From NCBI GenBank assembly GCA_012838505.1, contig DUPD01000048.1, forward strand, positions 1-64,000: DNA of 64,000 bases. The letters run 5' to 3'. Below, in pieces: positions 31,651 through 40,077 of this stretch (position 1 is its first letter; each line of letters begins with the position of its first letter). Position numbers and translations under genes: made by a program. Below the pieces are notes generated by a model. That model saw only the letters and a program-made list of their open reading frames with translations. It was not told where the DNA came from and made no database searches. This DNA is from Bacilli bacterium (GTDB lineage: Bacteria; Bacillota; Bacilli; Bacillales; Amphibacillaceae).

Positions 31651-31884
31651 AGTTTTGCATTATAAATTAACAAATTTAAAGAAAACTGCTGTACTCATGC
31701 CCTCCTTTATTTTAATAACTAGCCTATTCAATTACATCATATCACTGCACCAAAAATGTGTCAATCGTTTTCATATATTTATTTTATTGATAAGCAGTAA
31801 AACCCTTTAATTTAGGGTTGATTATAGGATTTTCGGTGGAATTAAAGTAACTCACACAGGTAAAACAAGATGAATTGCTTTTAT

Positions 31885-31913
31885 TTGGGGTAACGTTTGA
31901 CATATGGTATACT
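31885..31913 (+). promoter_or_regulatory. Promoter and candidate operator of the LacI gene
   Basis: TATACT (31908-31913) is a good -10. Between it and a weak -35 (TTGGGG) lies GGTAACGTTTGAC, an imperfect LacI-type palindrome centred on ACGT. This suggests autoregulation. Confidence 0.45.
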
Positions 31914-31954
31914 AATTATTATTAATATCAATAATTGTAAACGAGGAATGACAT

Positions 31955-32944
31955 ATGGTAGGAATTAAAGATGTTGCTAAAAAAGCCGGTGTGTCTGTCA
32001 CCACCGTTTCACGAGTAATGAATAATCGTGGATATATCGGTGATCAAACCCGCAAAAAGGTTGAAGACGCCATTAAGGAATTAAATTATTCGCCAAATCA
32101 AATCGCTCGGTCATTACAATCTAATCAATCATATATTTTCGGACTCATTGTTCCTGAAATCCGCCACCCGTTCTTTAGCGAAATGGTTCATTGGATCGAG
32201 TATTATGCAAGTTTGATAAATTATAAAATTATTATTTGCAATTCTGTAAATGATAAGGAAAAAGAATCTGGCTACCTGAAAATGCTTAAAGAGCATCGTG
32301 CTGACGGTGTGATTATGTGCAGCCACACTTTAGAAACAGATGCTTACAAAAAATTAACAATACCTATTGTTTCTTTTGATCGCATTATCTCAACTGATAT
32401 TCCTTATGTAGCGAGCGACAACTATCATGGTGGTGAATTGGCCACACATCATCTAATCAAAAAAGGTTGCAAAAGATTACTTCATATAGCCGGCCCTCTT
32501 AATTTTGAAATGTTATCAAATCGGCGTTATGATGCTTTTCAAGTAGTATGTTCTCGTCATCAAGTCGAGTGGGATGTATTAGAAGGTGCAAATATCAATT
32601 TAACATTTGAAGATAATTATCGTTTTGTCGAAGAAAAACTCGGTGATAATTTGATTAATTACGATGGTGTTTTTTGTAGTAACGACCTTATCGCTTATGC
32701 TTTAAGTATGTATGCCGAAAAAAATAAAATTAATGTACCGGATGATTTGAAGATTGTTGGTTATGACTACAATTCTTTCACAAAAACACTACAATCACCC
32801 AGATTGACAACGATTAAACAACCGATTGAAACGTTGGCAAAGCAACTTGTTTATTCGTTACAAAAACAAATGGAAAACAAAGGTAAGAGGGGCGCTGATC
32901 GATCAATCTATGATGTAGAGTTAATTGAAGGTGACACAACTTAA
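31955..32944 (+). CDS. LacI-family transcriptional regulator
   Basis: A 329-residue LacI-family repressor. The N-terminal helix-turn-helix reads IKDVAKKAGVSVTTVSRVMNN, followed by the hinge helix ARSLQSNQS and a periplasmic-binding-like effector domain. It is divergent from the raffinose operon and is its likely specific repressor (MsmR/ScrR/RafR-like role). Confidence 0.9.
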   Translation: MVGIKDVAKKAGVSVTTVSRVMNNRGYIGDQTRKKVEDAIKELNYSPNQIARSLQSNQSYIFGLIVPEIRHPFFSEMVHWIEYYASLINYKIIICNSVNDKEKESGYLKMLKEHRADGVIMCSHTLETDAYKKLTIPIVSFDRIISTDIPYVASDNYHGGELATHHLIKKGCKRLLHIAGPLNFEMLSNRRYDAFQVVCSRHQVEWDVLEGANINLTFEDNYRFVEEKLGDNLINYDGVFCSNDLIAYALSMYAEKNKINVPDDLKIVGYDYNSFTKTLQSPRLTTIKQPIETLAKQLVYSLQKQMENKGKRGADRSIYDVELIEGDTT

Positions 32945-32954
32945 CATTTTATCC

Positions 32955-32999
32955 AAACAAATAAAGCACAGGTTAATTCACCTTGTGCTTTATTTGTTT
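32955..32999. terminator. Bidirectional terminator
   Basis: AATAAAGCACAGG and CCTTGTGCTTTATT form a long stem with one bulge, with A and T tracts on both sides. It serves the LacI gene and the converging NUDIX gene. Confidence 0.8.
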
Positions 33000-33015
33000 G
33001 CTCTTATTTAAATAA

Positions 33016-33471
33016 TTATATCAAAGTTAACTTTAACGTCTCATTCTCCTGATAATAATAAAACTCACTAAGATCATCTGATTCAAAAACCTTCAACATC
33101 TCTTCAAAATCAGATGCCAGTTGATAATTGGTCAATTCTTCCCTAGCAATCCAAAAGACTTCACCTTCTTCAGAAGAGCTCAATTTCCCCTCAAACTGAT
33201 TTGTTTTATAAAGTAAAACAACATACCGTTCATCTTCATTCGTTTGAAACTGCTTGACCCCACAAAGCATCGGTGCTTTGATCGTTAAGCCGGTTTCCTC
33301 CCAAACTTCTCGAATAACTGACTTTGTAAATGATTCACCCTTATCGATGTGCCCACCTGGAAATGTGAGACCAGGCCAATTTTTACTGACTCGATCTTGG
33401 ACTAAAATTCTACCGCTATCATCAAAAACCATGCACATGTTTGTAAAAATTGCTTGTTCGCTTTTGCTCAT
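33016..33471 (-). CDS. NUDIX hydrolase (MutT/8-oxo-dGTPase-like)
   Basis: A 151-residue NUDIX protein. The box GHIDKGESFTKSVIREVWEETGL matches GX5EX7REUXEEXGU exactly, starting near residue 40. These enzymes hydrolyse nucleoside diphosphates linked to another group; oxidised dGTP or a similar nucleotide is a plausible substrate. It is a single-gene unit. Confidence 0.85.
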   Translation of the reverse strand: MSKSEQAIFTNMCMVFDDSGRILVQDRVSKNWPGLTFPGGHIDKGESFTKSVIREVWEETGLTIKAPMLCGVKQFQTNEDERYVVLLYKTNQFEGKLSSSEEGEVFWIAREELTNYQLASDFEEMLKVFESDDLSEFYYYQENETLKLTLI

Positions 33472-33656
33472 TTGATCAACTCCGATTAATTAATACTGCT
33501 AGTCTATCACAAATTAGCTAATCAATCACAAGAGACAAAAGCCTATTTTTGTAACTATCTATTTAGGCAAACATAAGATAAACAGAGTAAGCGAACAGAA
33601 TCACAACGGCGTAAACTCGTATTTAAATAAAACTAATAAATGTGTGGTGAAAAATT

Positions 33657-34100
33657 ATGTCCATGCCAAATATTCCTGATATTGACCCGAAAATTACCCT
33701 TGATCATTGCCAAACGGTTGAACTATTGCTTTCCTCAATCGCATTAGAAGAGATTGGCTTATCTCACATCCTAAATGCTGAAGGAGAAAAGCTACAATTA
33801 TTTTTGAAAACAGATCCAAAATGTTTAGGAGACTTCCTCAAGATTAACGATAGTGTCCATAAAACACTGAGAACGATTGTCAAATCGCAAATACTACTCC
33901 ATTTCAAATTGGAAGATGTCATTACTTTAGACAGAGAAGAATGTCATAAGAAGCCAGGTAAATATAAAATGCTTCCGGAAAATTTAAATCCGAAAGCATT
34001 TAGAGTTAATCATGATTTATTTAGTTTTCTATGCATTAACAGCTTGAGGTTTTTCCTCTTCTTGCTTTCCTTTTTCAAACAAGCTCTTAAAGCGGCTTGA
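33657..34100 (+). CDS. Small protein of a sporulation-associated family, odd C-terminus
   Basis: The first ~105 residues resemble a Firmicute family I recall with a PNIPxI start and a core like LLLSSIALEEIGLSHILNAEGEKLQ, found near exosporium or collagen-like genes; the function is unknown. The last ~35 codons pass through a strong hairpin (33967-34001) and are antisense to the end of the neighbouring gene, so they are unlikely to be ancestral. An original stop may have been lost near GKYK. The ribosome site is weak. Confidence 0.5.
   Translation: MSMPNIPDIDPKITLDHCQTVELLLSSIALEEIGLSHILNAEGEKLQLFLKTDPKCLGDFLKINDSVHKTLRTIVKSQILLHFKLEDVITLDREECHKKPGKYKMLPENLNPKAFRVNHDLFSFLCINSLRFFLFLLSFFKQALKAA
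33967..34001 (-). terminator. Hairpin inside the end of the small gene
   Basis: AAATGCTTCCGG and CCGAAAGCATTT form a stem with one mismatch, flanked by A/T tracts. It lies 28 bases past the stop of the minus-strand membrane gene and within the plus-strand ORF. Confidence 0.65.
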
Positions 34101-34541
34101 AATACCTAATAGTTTTTGTTGGAGATCCATTGCTGGCTCTAGATTACGAATACTGATTTGATAAGACCTAATCATCGCAATGGTTATAATGGGATCAATC
34201 AAGGCCCGCTTCAATACAGTTGTCAGAATATACGCACCGATAATCGCAAAAAATCCAAAAACAGTGCCGAGTCCAGGCGTATTTTCTGATAATATTCTAG
34301 AGACAAACATCAATGGAAAGGCAAAGACAAGAAAGGAAACAATGTTAAATACATAGATAAAGACAACAGACCCTGTAGCTGTCTTTAAGATTCCTTTCCA
34401 GCTCTGTGCATACAGGACAACTCCATCACTAGCAGACTTCCAAACAGACTCATCATACCCTTCTGCTTTACGCAAGAAAATATAGCCAACAATTGCTTCA
34501 TCGATATATCCACTACAATCACACCTTTTCCTGTTTTTCAA
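34029..34541 (-). CDS. Membrane protein, probably 5'-truncated
   Basis: A 170-residue protein with two or three transmembrane segments (about 55-80 and 90-115) and a charged Glu/Lys-rich tail. It starts on a TTG without a clear ribosome site, and the first residues look as if they enter mid-domain (YIDEAIVGYIFLRK). The sequence faintly recalls choline-transporter-like membrane proteins. I cannot assign a function. A terminator separates it from the DUF4870 gene upstream. Confidence 0.5.
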   Translation of the reverse strand: MKNRKRCDCSGYIDEAIVGYIFLRKAEGYDESVWKSASDGVVLYAQSWKGILKTATGSVVFIYVFNIVSFLVFAFPLMFVSRILSENTPGLGTVFGFFAIIGAYILTTVLKRALIDPIITIAMIRSYQISIRNLEPAMDLQQKLLGISSRFKSLFEKGKQEEEKPQAVNA

Positions 34542-34591
34542 TTTTACGCAGCGATAATCATTTTAATGTGAAAAATTAACTCTTTTCTAGA

Positions 34592-34634
34592 TTAAAGAAC
34601 CTCCTTAAGAAACCATACGTAACTTAAGGAGGTT
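34592..34634 (-). terminator. Terminator after the DUF4870 gene
   Basis: AACCTCCTTAAG and CTTAAGGAGGTT form a perfect 12-bp stem. On the minus strand it is followed by CTTTAATC. Confidence 0.7.
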
Positions 34635-34692
34635 TATTCTAATCTTATCAATCGTTTATTCAGATTAAACTGGTTTGTGTTCATTCCACGAT

Positions 34693-35085
34693 TCACGACT
34701 CTTTATTGATTTGCTCCTCAGCGATTTGACTGATGATCGGTAACTTAAAGTATTTATTTTGATATGCTTGCCACATCACATAAACCACTAAAATCATGGT
34801 GACAGGTGATAAAAGTAACCCTATCAACCAACCGATAAAAGGAATAAAAGATAAAACAGTATAAATTAGAATTAAAGCAACAGATAGACCAATAGATTGA
34901 ATCGCGTGATACCTGACAAATTTATTCTCTTTTTCAATCAAAAGAAAAATAATCCCCGTGACAAATCCAACTAAATAAGACAACATACCCGCTAAATTTT
35001 GTTCCATCCCTGATGACGTTGGTTGTTTTTTTTCTTCCACAGCCTCTTCTTCAAAAATCGTTTGTTTGCCCATATCTTTACTCAT
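34693..35085 (-). CDS. DUF4870 (Tic20-like) membrane protein
   Basis: A 130-residue protein with an acidic, Lys/Glu-rich N-terminal tail and three transmembrane segments. The DUF4870 hallmark FVRYHAIQSIGLSV lies in the middle. I use the ATG at 35085, 10 nt after AGGAGG; the track's GTG lies right on that site. Its promoter has the direct-repeat box described at 35135-35167, so I place it in the local two-component regulon. The function of the family is unknown. Confidence 0.75.
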   Translation of the reverse strand: MSKDMGKQTIFEEEAVEEKKQPTSSGMEQNLAGMLSYLVGFVTGIIFLLIEKENKFVRYHAIQSIGLSVALILIYTVLSFIPFIGWLIGLLLSPVTMILVVYVMWQAYQNKYFKLPIISQIAEEQINKES

Positions 35086-35134
35086 TACATTCACTCCTCC
35101 TAAAAATTAATTATTTTTTATTCATTACATCTAG

Positions 35135-35167
35135 ATTGTAAAAAACTTAAGTTAAAACGGCGTTAAA
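35135..35167 (-). promoter_or_regulatory. Direct-repeat promoter D (DUF4870 gene)
   Basis: Minus strand: TTTAAC, 5 bp (GCCGT), TTTAAC, 10 bp, then TACAAT as -10. Geometry is identical to the five other boxes in this window. The start point would be about 40 nt before the DUF4870 start codon. No -35 hexamer is needed, as expected for an activator-dependent promoter. Confidence 0.8.
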
Positions 35168-35249
35168 TATACTATAAAAAGTGTTTTTTATAATGTTTCG
35201 CTGGAAAGTATGCATCACTTCAGTCGCAAAAAAGATAGATCCTCCAAAA

Positions 35250-35282
35250 TTTAACCTAGATTTAACCTTTAGACGCTATAAT
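35250..35282 (+). promoter_or_regulatory. Direct-repeat promoter A (regulator/kinase operon)
   Basis: Plus strand: TTTAAC, 5 bp (CTAGA), TTTAAC, 10 bp, then a perfect TATAAT. It lies about 165 nt upstream of the response regulator start and implies autoregulation. Boxes A and D are back to back in the same intergenic region. Confidence 0.8.
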
Positions 35283-35446
35283 GAGGTGAGTTTAATGATG
35301 GTAAATGAATTGAATTATTTTCTATTCTTGAAAATTCTGAATTATCATGTACTATATAGGTATATAATTAAATTAAAGACACCCTATCTAGTAAAAAGAT
35401 GATCGAGCCACTCTCTAAAACCACGTGCGAAAAGGAGGTGAATCAA

Positions 35447-36133
35447 ATGGAAAACGCATTGATTATGATCGTCGAGGATGAAGCTGGCATTCGTGAAATG
35501 ACTGAAAAATTTTTAGTGAAAGAAGGGTATCGAGTCGTTTCTTTTAGCAGTGGAGAAGAAGCGTTAGAAAATCTGACAGATACGAATCCACATTTGATCT
35601 TATTGGATATTGAAATGGACGGAATTGACGGCTTTACAGTCTGCCAAGAAATACGTAAAAAATTAACCGTACCTATCATCTTTTTAACGGTACGTCGTGA
35701 CACAATTGATAAAGTAAAATGTTTTGAGTATGGTGGCGACGATTATGTGACAAAGCCATTTGAATTTGAAGAATTACACGCTCGAATCAAAGCAAATATT
35801 AGGCGTTATTACACTTACCCCAAAGAAGATCGAGACATTTTAAAATACGGTAACTTGGAAGTGCATTTGCATAACTATAAGTGTTTTTTAAATGGCAAAT
35901 CTATCAATCTATCAACGAAAGAAATGGCTCTCCTTGTCTTTTTAGCCAAACATCCGAATCGAGTTTGGAGTCAAGAACAACTCTATGATCAAATTTGGCA
36001 AGAAGATGCGATTGGCAATTTTGAAACAGTGAAAGTGCACATCAATTATTTACGACGTAAACTGGAAGAAGATCCATCATCCCCAAAATATATTAAAACA
36101 GTTCGGGGATTCGGCTATTTATTCTCTGCATAG
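35447..36133 (+). CDS. OmpR/PhoB-family response regulator
   Basis: A 228-residue regulator: receiver domain with the phospho-acceptor Asp near residue 54 (LILLDIEMDG) and KPF lysine, then a winged helix with LSTKEMALLVFLAKHPNRVWS and TVRGFGYLF. The start is the ATG at 35447 after AAAGGAGGTG; the track start is 16 codons too long. It is followed after 16 nt by the sensor kinase. OmpR-family dimers bind direct repeats with an 11-bp period, which is what the six promoter boxes show. Confidence 0.92.
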   Translation: MENALIMIVEDEAGIREMTEKFLVKEGYRVVSFSSGEEALENLTDTNPHLILLDIEMDGIDGFTVCQEIRKKLTVPIIFLTVRRDTIDKVKCFEYGGDDYVTKPFEFEELHARIKANIRRYYTYPKEDRDILKYGNLEVHLHNYKCFLNGKSINLSTKEMALLVFLAKHPNRVWSQEQLYDQIWQEDAIGNFETVKVHINYLRRKLEEDPSSPKYIKTVRGFGYLFSA

Positions 36134-36149
36134 TGGGAGGCAACGATCG

Positions 36150-39100
36150 GTGGACAAATTCATTTGTAAGATCACTTTATTTTTTGTCATCATTCTTTTT
36201 ATTGCTCTTTTTATAGGAGATCATGCTAACGCCCAAAATAGTAAACCGATTATCCTAGATAATGAAACAGATTGGATCGATTTATATCAAGGTAGTGATT
36301 TACTTAAGGATCGAAAAAGCAGTTTCTCCATCGATGATGTAACAACAGGCGACTTGGCTGATCAATTTGTTCCAGCCGATCAAATGGAACAAAAAATCGG
36401 CTTCTTTGATACGTCTACATGGATTCGATTTGAAGTAGACAATCAATCAGATCAACAGAGTTGGCTGCTCGAATTTGCCTTCCCTCTTATTTATAATCTG
36501 CAAATTTTCACCGAGGAAGATCACGAACTGGTCTCTCTTTTTCATACAGGGGCAGATTTTCCCTATCATCAGAGAGAAATTGATCATCGCAACTTTGTGT
36601 TTGAGTTGGATATAGAACCCGGGCAATCGAAGACCTATTATGTTGTCGCAGCTGGTGGCGGGGATCTCCATCCGCCAATTAGCATTTGGGATAATGATGC
36701 CTTTATCGGAAAAACGCAAAGAGAATTTACGTTACTCGGTATTTTTTACGGTGCAATCCTTGTGATGATTTTATATAATTTCTTTTTATATTTAAGCTTG
36801 CGATTTAAGAGTTATTTGTACTATGTACTCGTCATCACCTGTACACTCCTTGCAAAAATGTCGATTAACGGGGTTGGCTTTCAATACCTTTGGCCTCATT
36901 CACCTGTGTGGAATCGGACGGCCGCTCCTTTTTGGGTGGCTCTTGCCTGTATTTTCATTGTCTTTTTTACGAAAGTTTTCTTAAATGCTGGACACCACGT
37001 TCCTACCTTCAAAAAATTATTTTACCCATTAATTATTTTAAATAGTTTAGTTATTCTCTCAATGCCATTTTCTCAATATGTTGCTCTTTATTTTATGGTA
37101 TTAGCCTCTTTCACGACTTTCACTACTGTTTTAACCACAGCAGTTATCTGTCTTAGACGCGGTGTTAGGCAAGCGCGCTTCTATATTGTCGGTTGGTTTG
37201 TTTTCTTAACAGGTGTGTTTATTACCATTTTAGAAAGACTAGTGGTTCTGCCTTATTCGATTTATACCGAGTACGCCGGTCAATTTGCCATCACAGTTGA
37301 AGTCATTTTACTCTCTTTCGCCTTAGCAGATAGTTTTAATATCATGCGAAAAGAAAAAGCAATTGCAGAAAGAAAAGCAACAGAAAGTCAACAACTCGCT
37401 TTAGATAATTTAAGAAAAACGGACAAGCTGAAAGATGAATTTCTCGCCATCACTTCCCATGAGCTCAGGACCCCATTGTATGGCATCATCGGGATAGCAG
37501 AATCTCTTTATGATGGAGTAGCAGGCGAATTATCACTCGATTTAAAACAACAATTATCATTGATTGTCTCGAGTGGCCACCGGTTAATGGATTTAGTCAA
37601 TGAGATTTTAGACTTCTCTGAGTTAAAATATAATTCACTCAAACTGCAGCTAAAGCCTGTGTCAATCAATGGGGTGATTGATATTGTGATTGCCCTATCT
37701 AATCCTTTAGTAAAAGAAAAACCGATTCAACTCATCAACAAAATTGATCAACAATTGCCACCAGTCCGCGCTGATGAATACCGTTTACAGCAAGTCTTTT
37801 ATAATTTGATAGACAATGCAATCAAATATACTGATGAAGGTAAAATTACAATTTCGGCAACGCTCGAGAATAAGCAATTAATGATTCATGTGACCGATAC
37901 AGGCCAAGGCATTCCTGAAGATGAGCTAAATGTCATCTTTCAGCCATTTGAACAAGGTGATGCCTCCTTAACAAGAAATGTTGGTGGACTCGGAATTGGT
38001 CTTAATATTACAAAAAATTTAATCGATCTACATGGCGGACATCTAGATGTGCAGTCAACGGTTGGAAAAGGAACCACCTTTTCTATCGCTCTACCGCTAT
38101 TTCAAGATGCTGTTGCACCAGTAGAAAATATCAATGCTTTTAAAGAAGTCAGCTTAATTGAAGAAAATTTATTGGAAAATGGACAGCAGGAATTTGTTCA
38201 AATGGATATGGAATCAAATGATCAGAGACCAACCATTCTTATTGTGGATGATGAAACGGTTAATTTACAAGTCCTCACAAACCAACTTACACTAAATAAC
38301 TATCATGTGTTAGCTGCTCATAAAGGTGAAGATGCACTCGACATCATCGATCAACAAAAGATTGATTTAGTTATTTTAGATATTATGATGCCAGACATGT
38401 CCGGTTATGAAGTGAGCCAAACGATTCGGAAAAATTTTTCATTGATGGAATTACCTATTTTAATGTTGACTGCTAAAAATCAATTAGAGGATAAGTTCTT
38501 ATCATTTGAGGCTGGAGCAAATGATTATTTAGCGAAACCGTGCAATAAACAAGAACTGCTTTCACGAGTTAAAACGCTCATCCATGCGAAAAAACTAAGC
38601 GAGGATTTAATGATGTTGAATCAGGAATTGGGTGAGAGAGTTAAAGCGAGAACAAAAGAATTAGAGATAGTTAACAGCGATTTGAAAGTAATGAATGAGA
38701 AATTAATGAAGATGGCAGAATCAAGGCGTCAATTGCTATCAAATATTGCCCATGAATTAGGGTCACCAACGACAATTATTCACAACTACATGCAATCGAT
38801 TCAAAAAGGATTAGTCGCTCTTGATGATCAACATTATCAAAAACTCGTCTTCGATAAAATAAATGTCCTAAATCGATTGATTAATGACCTTTTTGACTTG
38901 TCAAAACTTGAAGCTGGGAAATCAGATTTAAATATTAAAGAGATTCGATTAGATGAATGGCTAGAACAAGTTTACTATCAAGCGGAATTAACGACAGAAT
39001 TACAAAATAGAATCTTTAGAAAGCCATCTGTTCCCGCTTCATTTAGACATTATATTTGTTATATCGATATCGAACGAATGGATCAACTGTTCTCCAACCT

Positions 39101-39422
39101 CATATCGAATGCGATAAAAAGTACGGATGAAGAAACTGGAGAAATCGCCATTGATGCACACTTAAAAAGTGACACTAGCGTCATCATTTTAGTAAGGGAT
39201 AATGGGATAGGGATCAGAGAAGATATTTTACCGGATATTTTCGACCGATTTTATAAAGGGCCGAATCGAAAATCAAACCGCAGACAAAATGGTGCGGGTT
39301 TAGGATTAGCGATTGTTAAACAAATTATAAAAAGTCATCGCGGTAAGATCAGTGTGGAAAGTGAACTCGGTGTGGGAACTGAATTTACGATTACGCTGCC
39401 TCTCATTAAAAGGCCAATTTAG
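36150..39422 (+). CDS. 7TMR-DISM hybrid sensor kinase with two kinase modules
   Basis: A 1090-residue membrane kinase. In order: signal segment (5-28), extracellular 7TMR-DISMED2-like domain (30-185), seven-helix 7TMR-DISM region (195-395), first HisKA with His437 (SHELRTP) and ATPase (N-box NLIDNAIKY, GLGIGL), receiver with Asp744 and Lys796, then a second HisKA with His868 (AHELGSP) and ATPase (NLISNAIKS, GAGLGLAI). DISM sensors often read carbohydrates or other small ligands outside the cell. GTG start after GGGAGG. Cotranscribed with the response regulator; the internal receiver suggests relay or cross-control between modules. Confidence 0.9.
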   Translation: MDKFICKITLFFVIILFIALFIGDHANAQNSKPIILDNETDWIDLYQGSDLLKDRKSSFSIDDVTTGDLADQFVPADQMEQKIGFFDTSTWIRFEVDNQSDQQSWLLEFAFPLIYNLQIFTEEDHELVSLFHTGADFPYHQREIDHRNFVFELDIEPGQSKTYYVVAAGGGDLHPPISIWDNDAFIGKTQREFTLLGIFYGAILVMILYNFFLYLSLRFKSYLYYVLVITCTLLAKMSINGVGFQYLWPHSPVWNRTAAPFWVALACIFIVFFTKVFLNAGHHVPTFKKLFYPLIILNSLVILSMPFSQYVALYFMVLASFTTFTTVLTTAVICLRRGVRQARFYIVGWFVFLTGVFITILERLVVLPYSIYTEYAGQFAITVEVILLSFALADSFNIMRKEKAIAERKATESQQLALDNLRKTDKLKDEFLAITSHELRTPLYGIIGIAESLYDGVAGELSLDLKQQLSLIVSSGHRLMDLVNEILDFSELKYNSLKLQLKPVSINGVIDIVIALSNPLVKEKPIQLINKIDQQLPPVRADEYRLQQVFYNLIDNAIKYTDEGKITISATLENKQLMIHVTDTGQGIPEDELNVIFQPFEQGDASLTRNVGGLGIGLNITKNLIDLHGGHLDVQSTVGKGTTFSIALPLFQDAVAPVENINAFKEVSLIEENLLENGQQEFVQMDMESNDQRPTILIVDDETVNLQVLTNQLTLNNYHVLAAHKGEDALDIIDQQKIDLVILDIMMPDMSGYEVSQTIRKNFSLMELPILMLTAKNQLEDKFLSFEAGANDYLAKPCNKQELLSRVKTLIHAKKLSEDLMMLNQELGERVKARTKELEIVNSDLKVMNEKLMKMAESRRQLLSNIAHELGSPTTIIHNYMQSIQKGLVALDDQHYQKLVFDKINVLNRLINDLFDLSKLEAGKSDLNIKEIRLDEWLEQVYYQAELTTELQNRIFRKPSVPASFRHYICYIDIERMDQLFSNLISNAIKSTDEETGEIAIDAHLKSDTSVIILVRDNGIGIREDILPDIFDRFYKGPNRKSNRRQNGAGLGLAIVKQIIKSHRGKISVESELGVGTEFTITLPLIKRPI

Positions 39423-39440
39423 TAAATGAAATTTTTCAAA

Positions 39441-39490
39441 AGAAAATGTCATTCAGTGAAACTCAAATTCACTGAATGACATTCTTTTTT
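39441..39490. terminator. Bidirectional terminator after the kinase
   Basis: A perfect 16-bp stem (AATGTCATTCAGTGAA and its complement) followed by CTTTTTT and preceded by an A-rich tract. It ends the kinase operon and the converging lipoprotein operon. Confidence 0.9.
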
Positions 39491-40061
39491 ACTCTTCGGT
39501 TTCCATCGGGACAAATATAATCGTAACTGTCGTATTATATTCTTCCTCTTCAGCTAAAGTGTTTACCGTAACAGTTAAGTTTCCATCATTTCTCTCTGCG
39601 CTAAAGGTTTTATTTAGTAAGCCTTCTCCTGCAAACTCCATTATATTTGGTTCCGAAGTAAATACGGTACTACTGTTAAAATAATTTTCATATAATGACA
39701 TGACGTCATCATTCGATGCGTTTGTTGCATAAACGACTGAAACATTTCCTTGAATCGAACTTGATTGATATACACTTGCATCATCAGTAATAGGTATATC
39801 TCCCGGAAGAGCATCAGGGACACTTAAATTTTGTCCGAAAGACATTCCTTCGTCATCTTCATCCATGCCAAACCCTTCAAAGTGGACCTGACCTTCATCT
39901 TCATCAAGTGTGATACTATGTGTACCGCCTTCCCCATCTGTGAATGTCACACCATCTTTTGAAAGTTTCAGCTTATTCCCATCACCAATCGGAATATTAA
40001 AGCAACCTGTAAGAATAATAAGAGCAGTTCCCAACAATAAAACTTTTTGTATCATTTTCAC
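39489..40061 (-). CDS. Lipoprotein of unknown function
   Basis: A 190-residue lipoprotein with lipobox LILTGC. After an N-terminal region similar in style to small Gly/Asp-rich envelope proteins, residues 85-185 carry a domain with a P-x-D-x-P start, SVVYATNASNDDVMSLYENYF, and a late TVTVNTL strand. The middle pattern recalls the lipoprotein at 52948. GTG start with AGGAGG 9 nt upstream. It follows the 407-residue lipoprotein gene by 16 nt, so both share promoter C. No function can be assigned. Confidence 0.8.
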   Translation of the reverse strand: MKMIQKVLLLGTALIILTGCFNIPIGDGNKLKLSKDGVTFTDGEGGTHSITLDEDEGQVHFEGFGMDEDDEGMSFGQNLSVPDALPGDIPITDDASVYQSSSIQGNVSVVYATNASNDDVMSLYENYFNSSTVFTSEPNIMEFAGEGLLNKTFSAERNDGNLTVTVNTLAEEEEYNTTVTIIFVPMETEE

Positions 40062-40077
40062 TTTGTAATGCCTCCTT

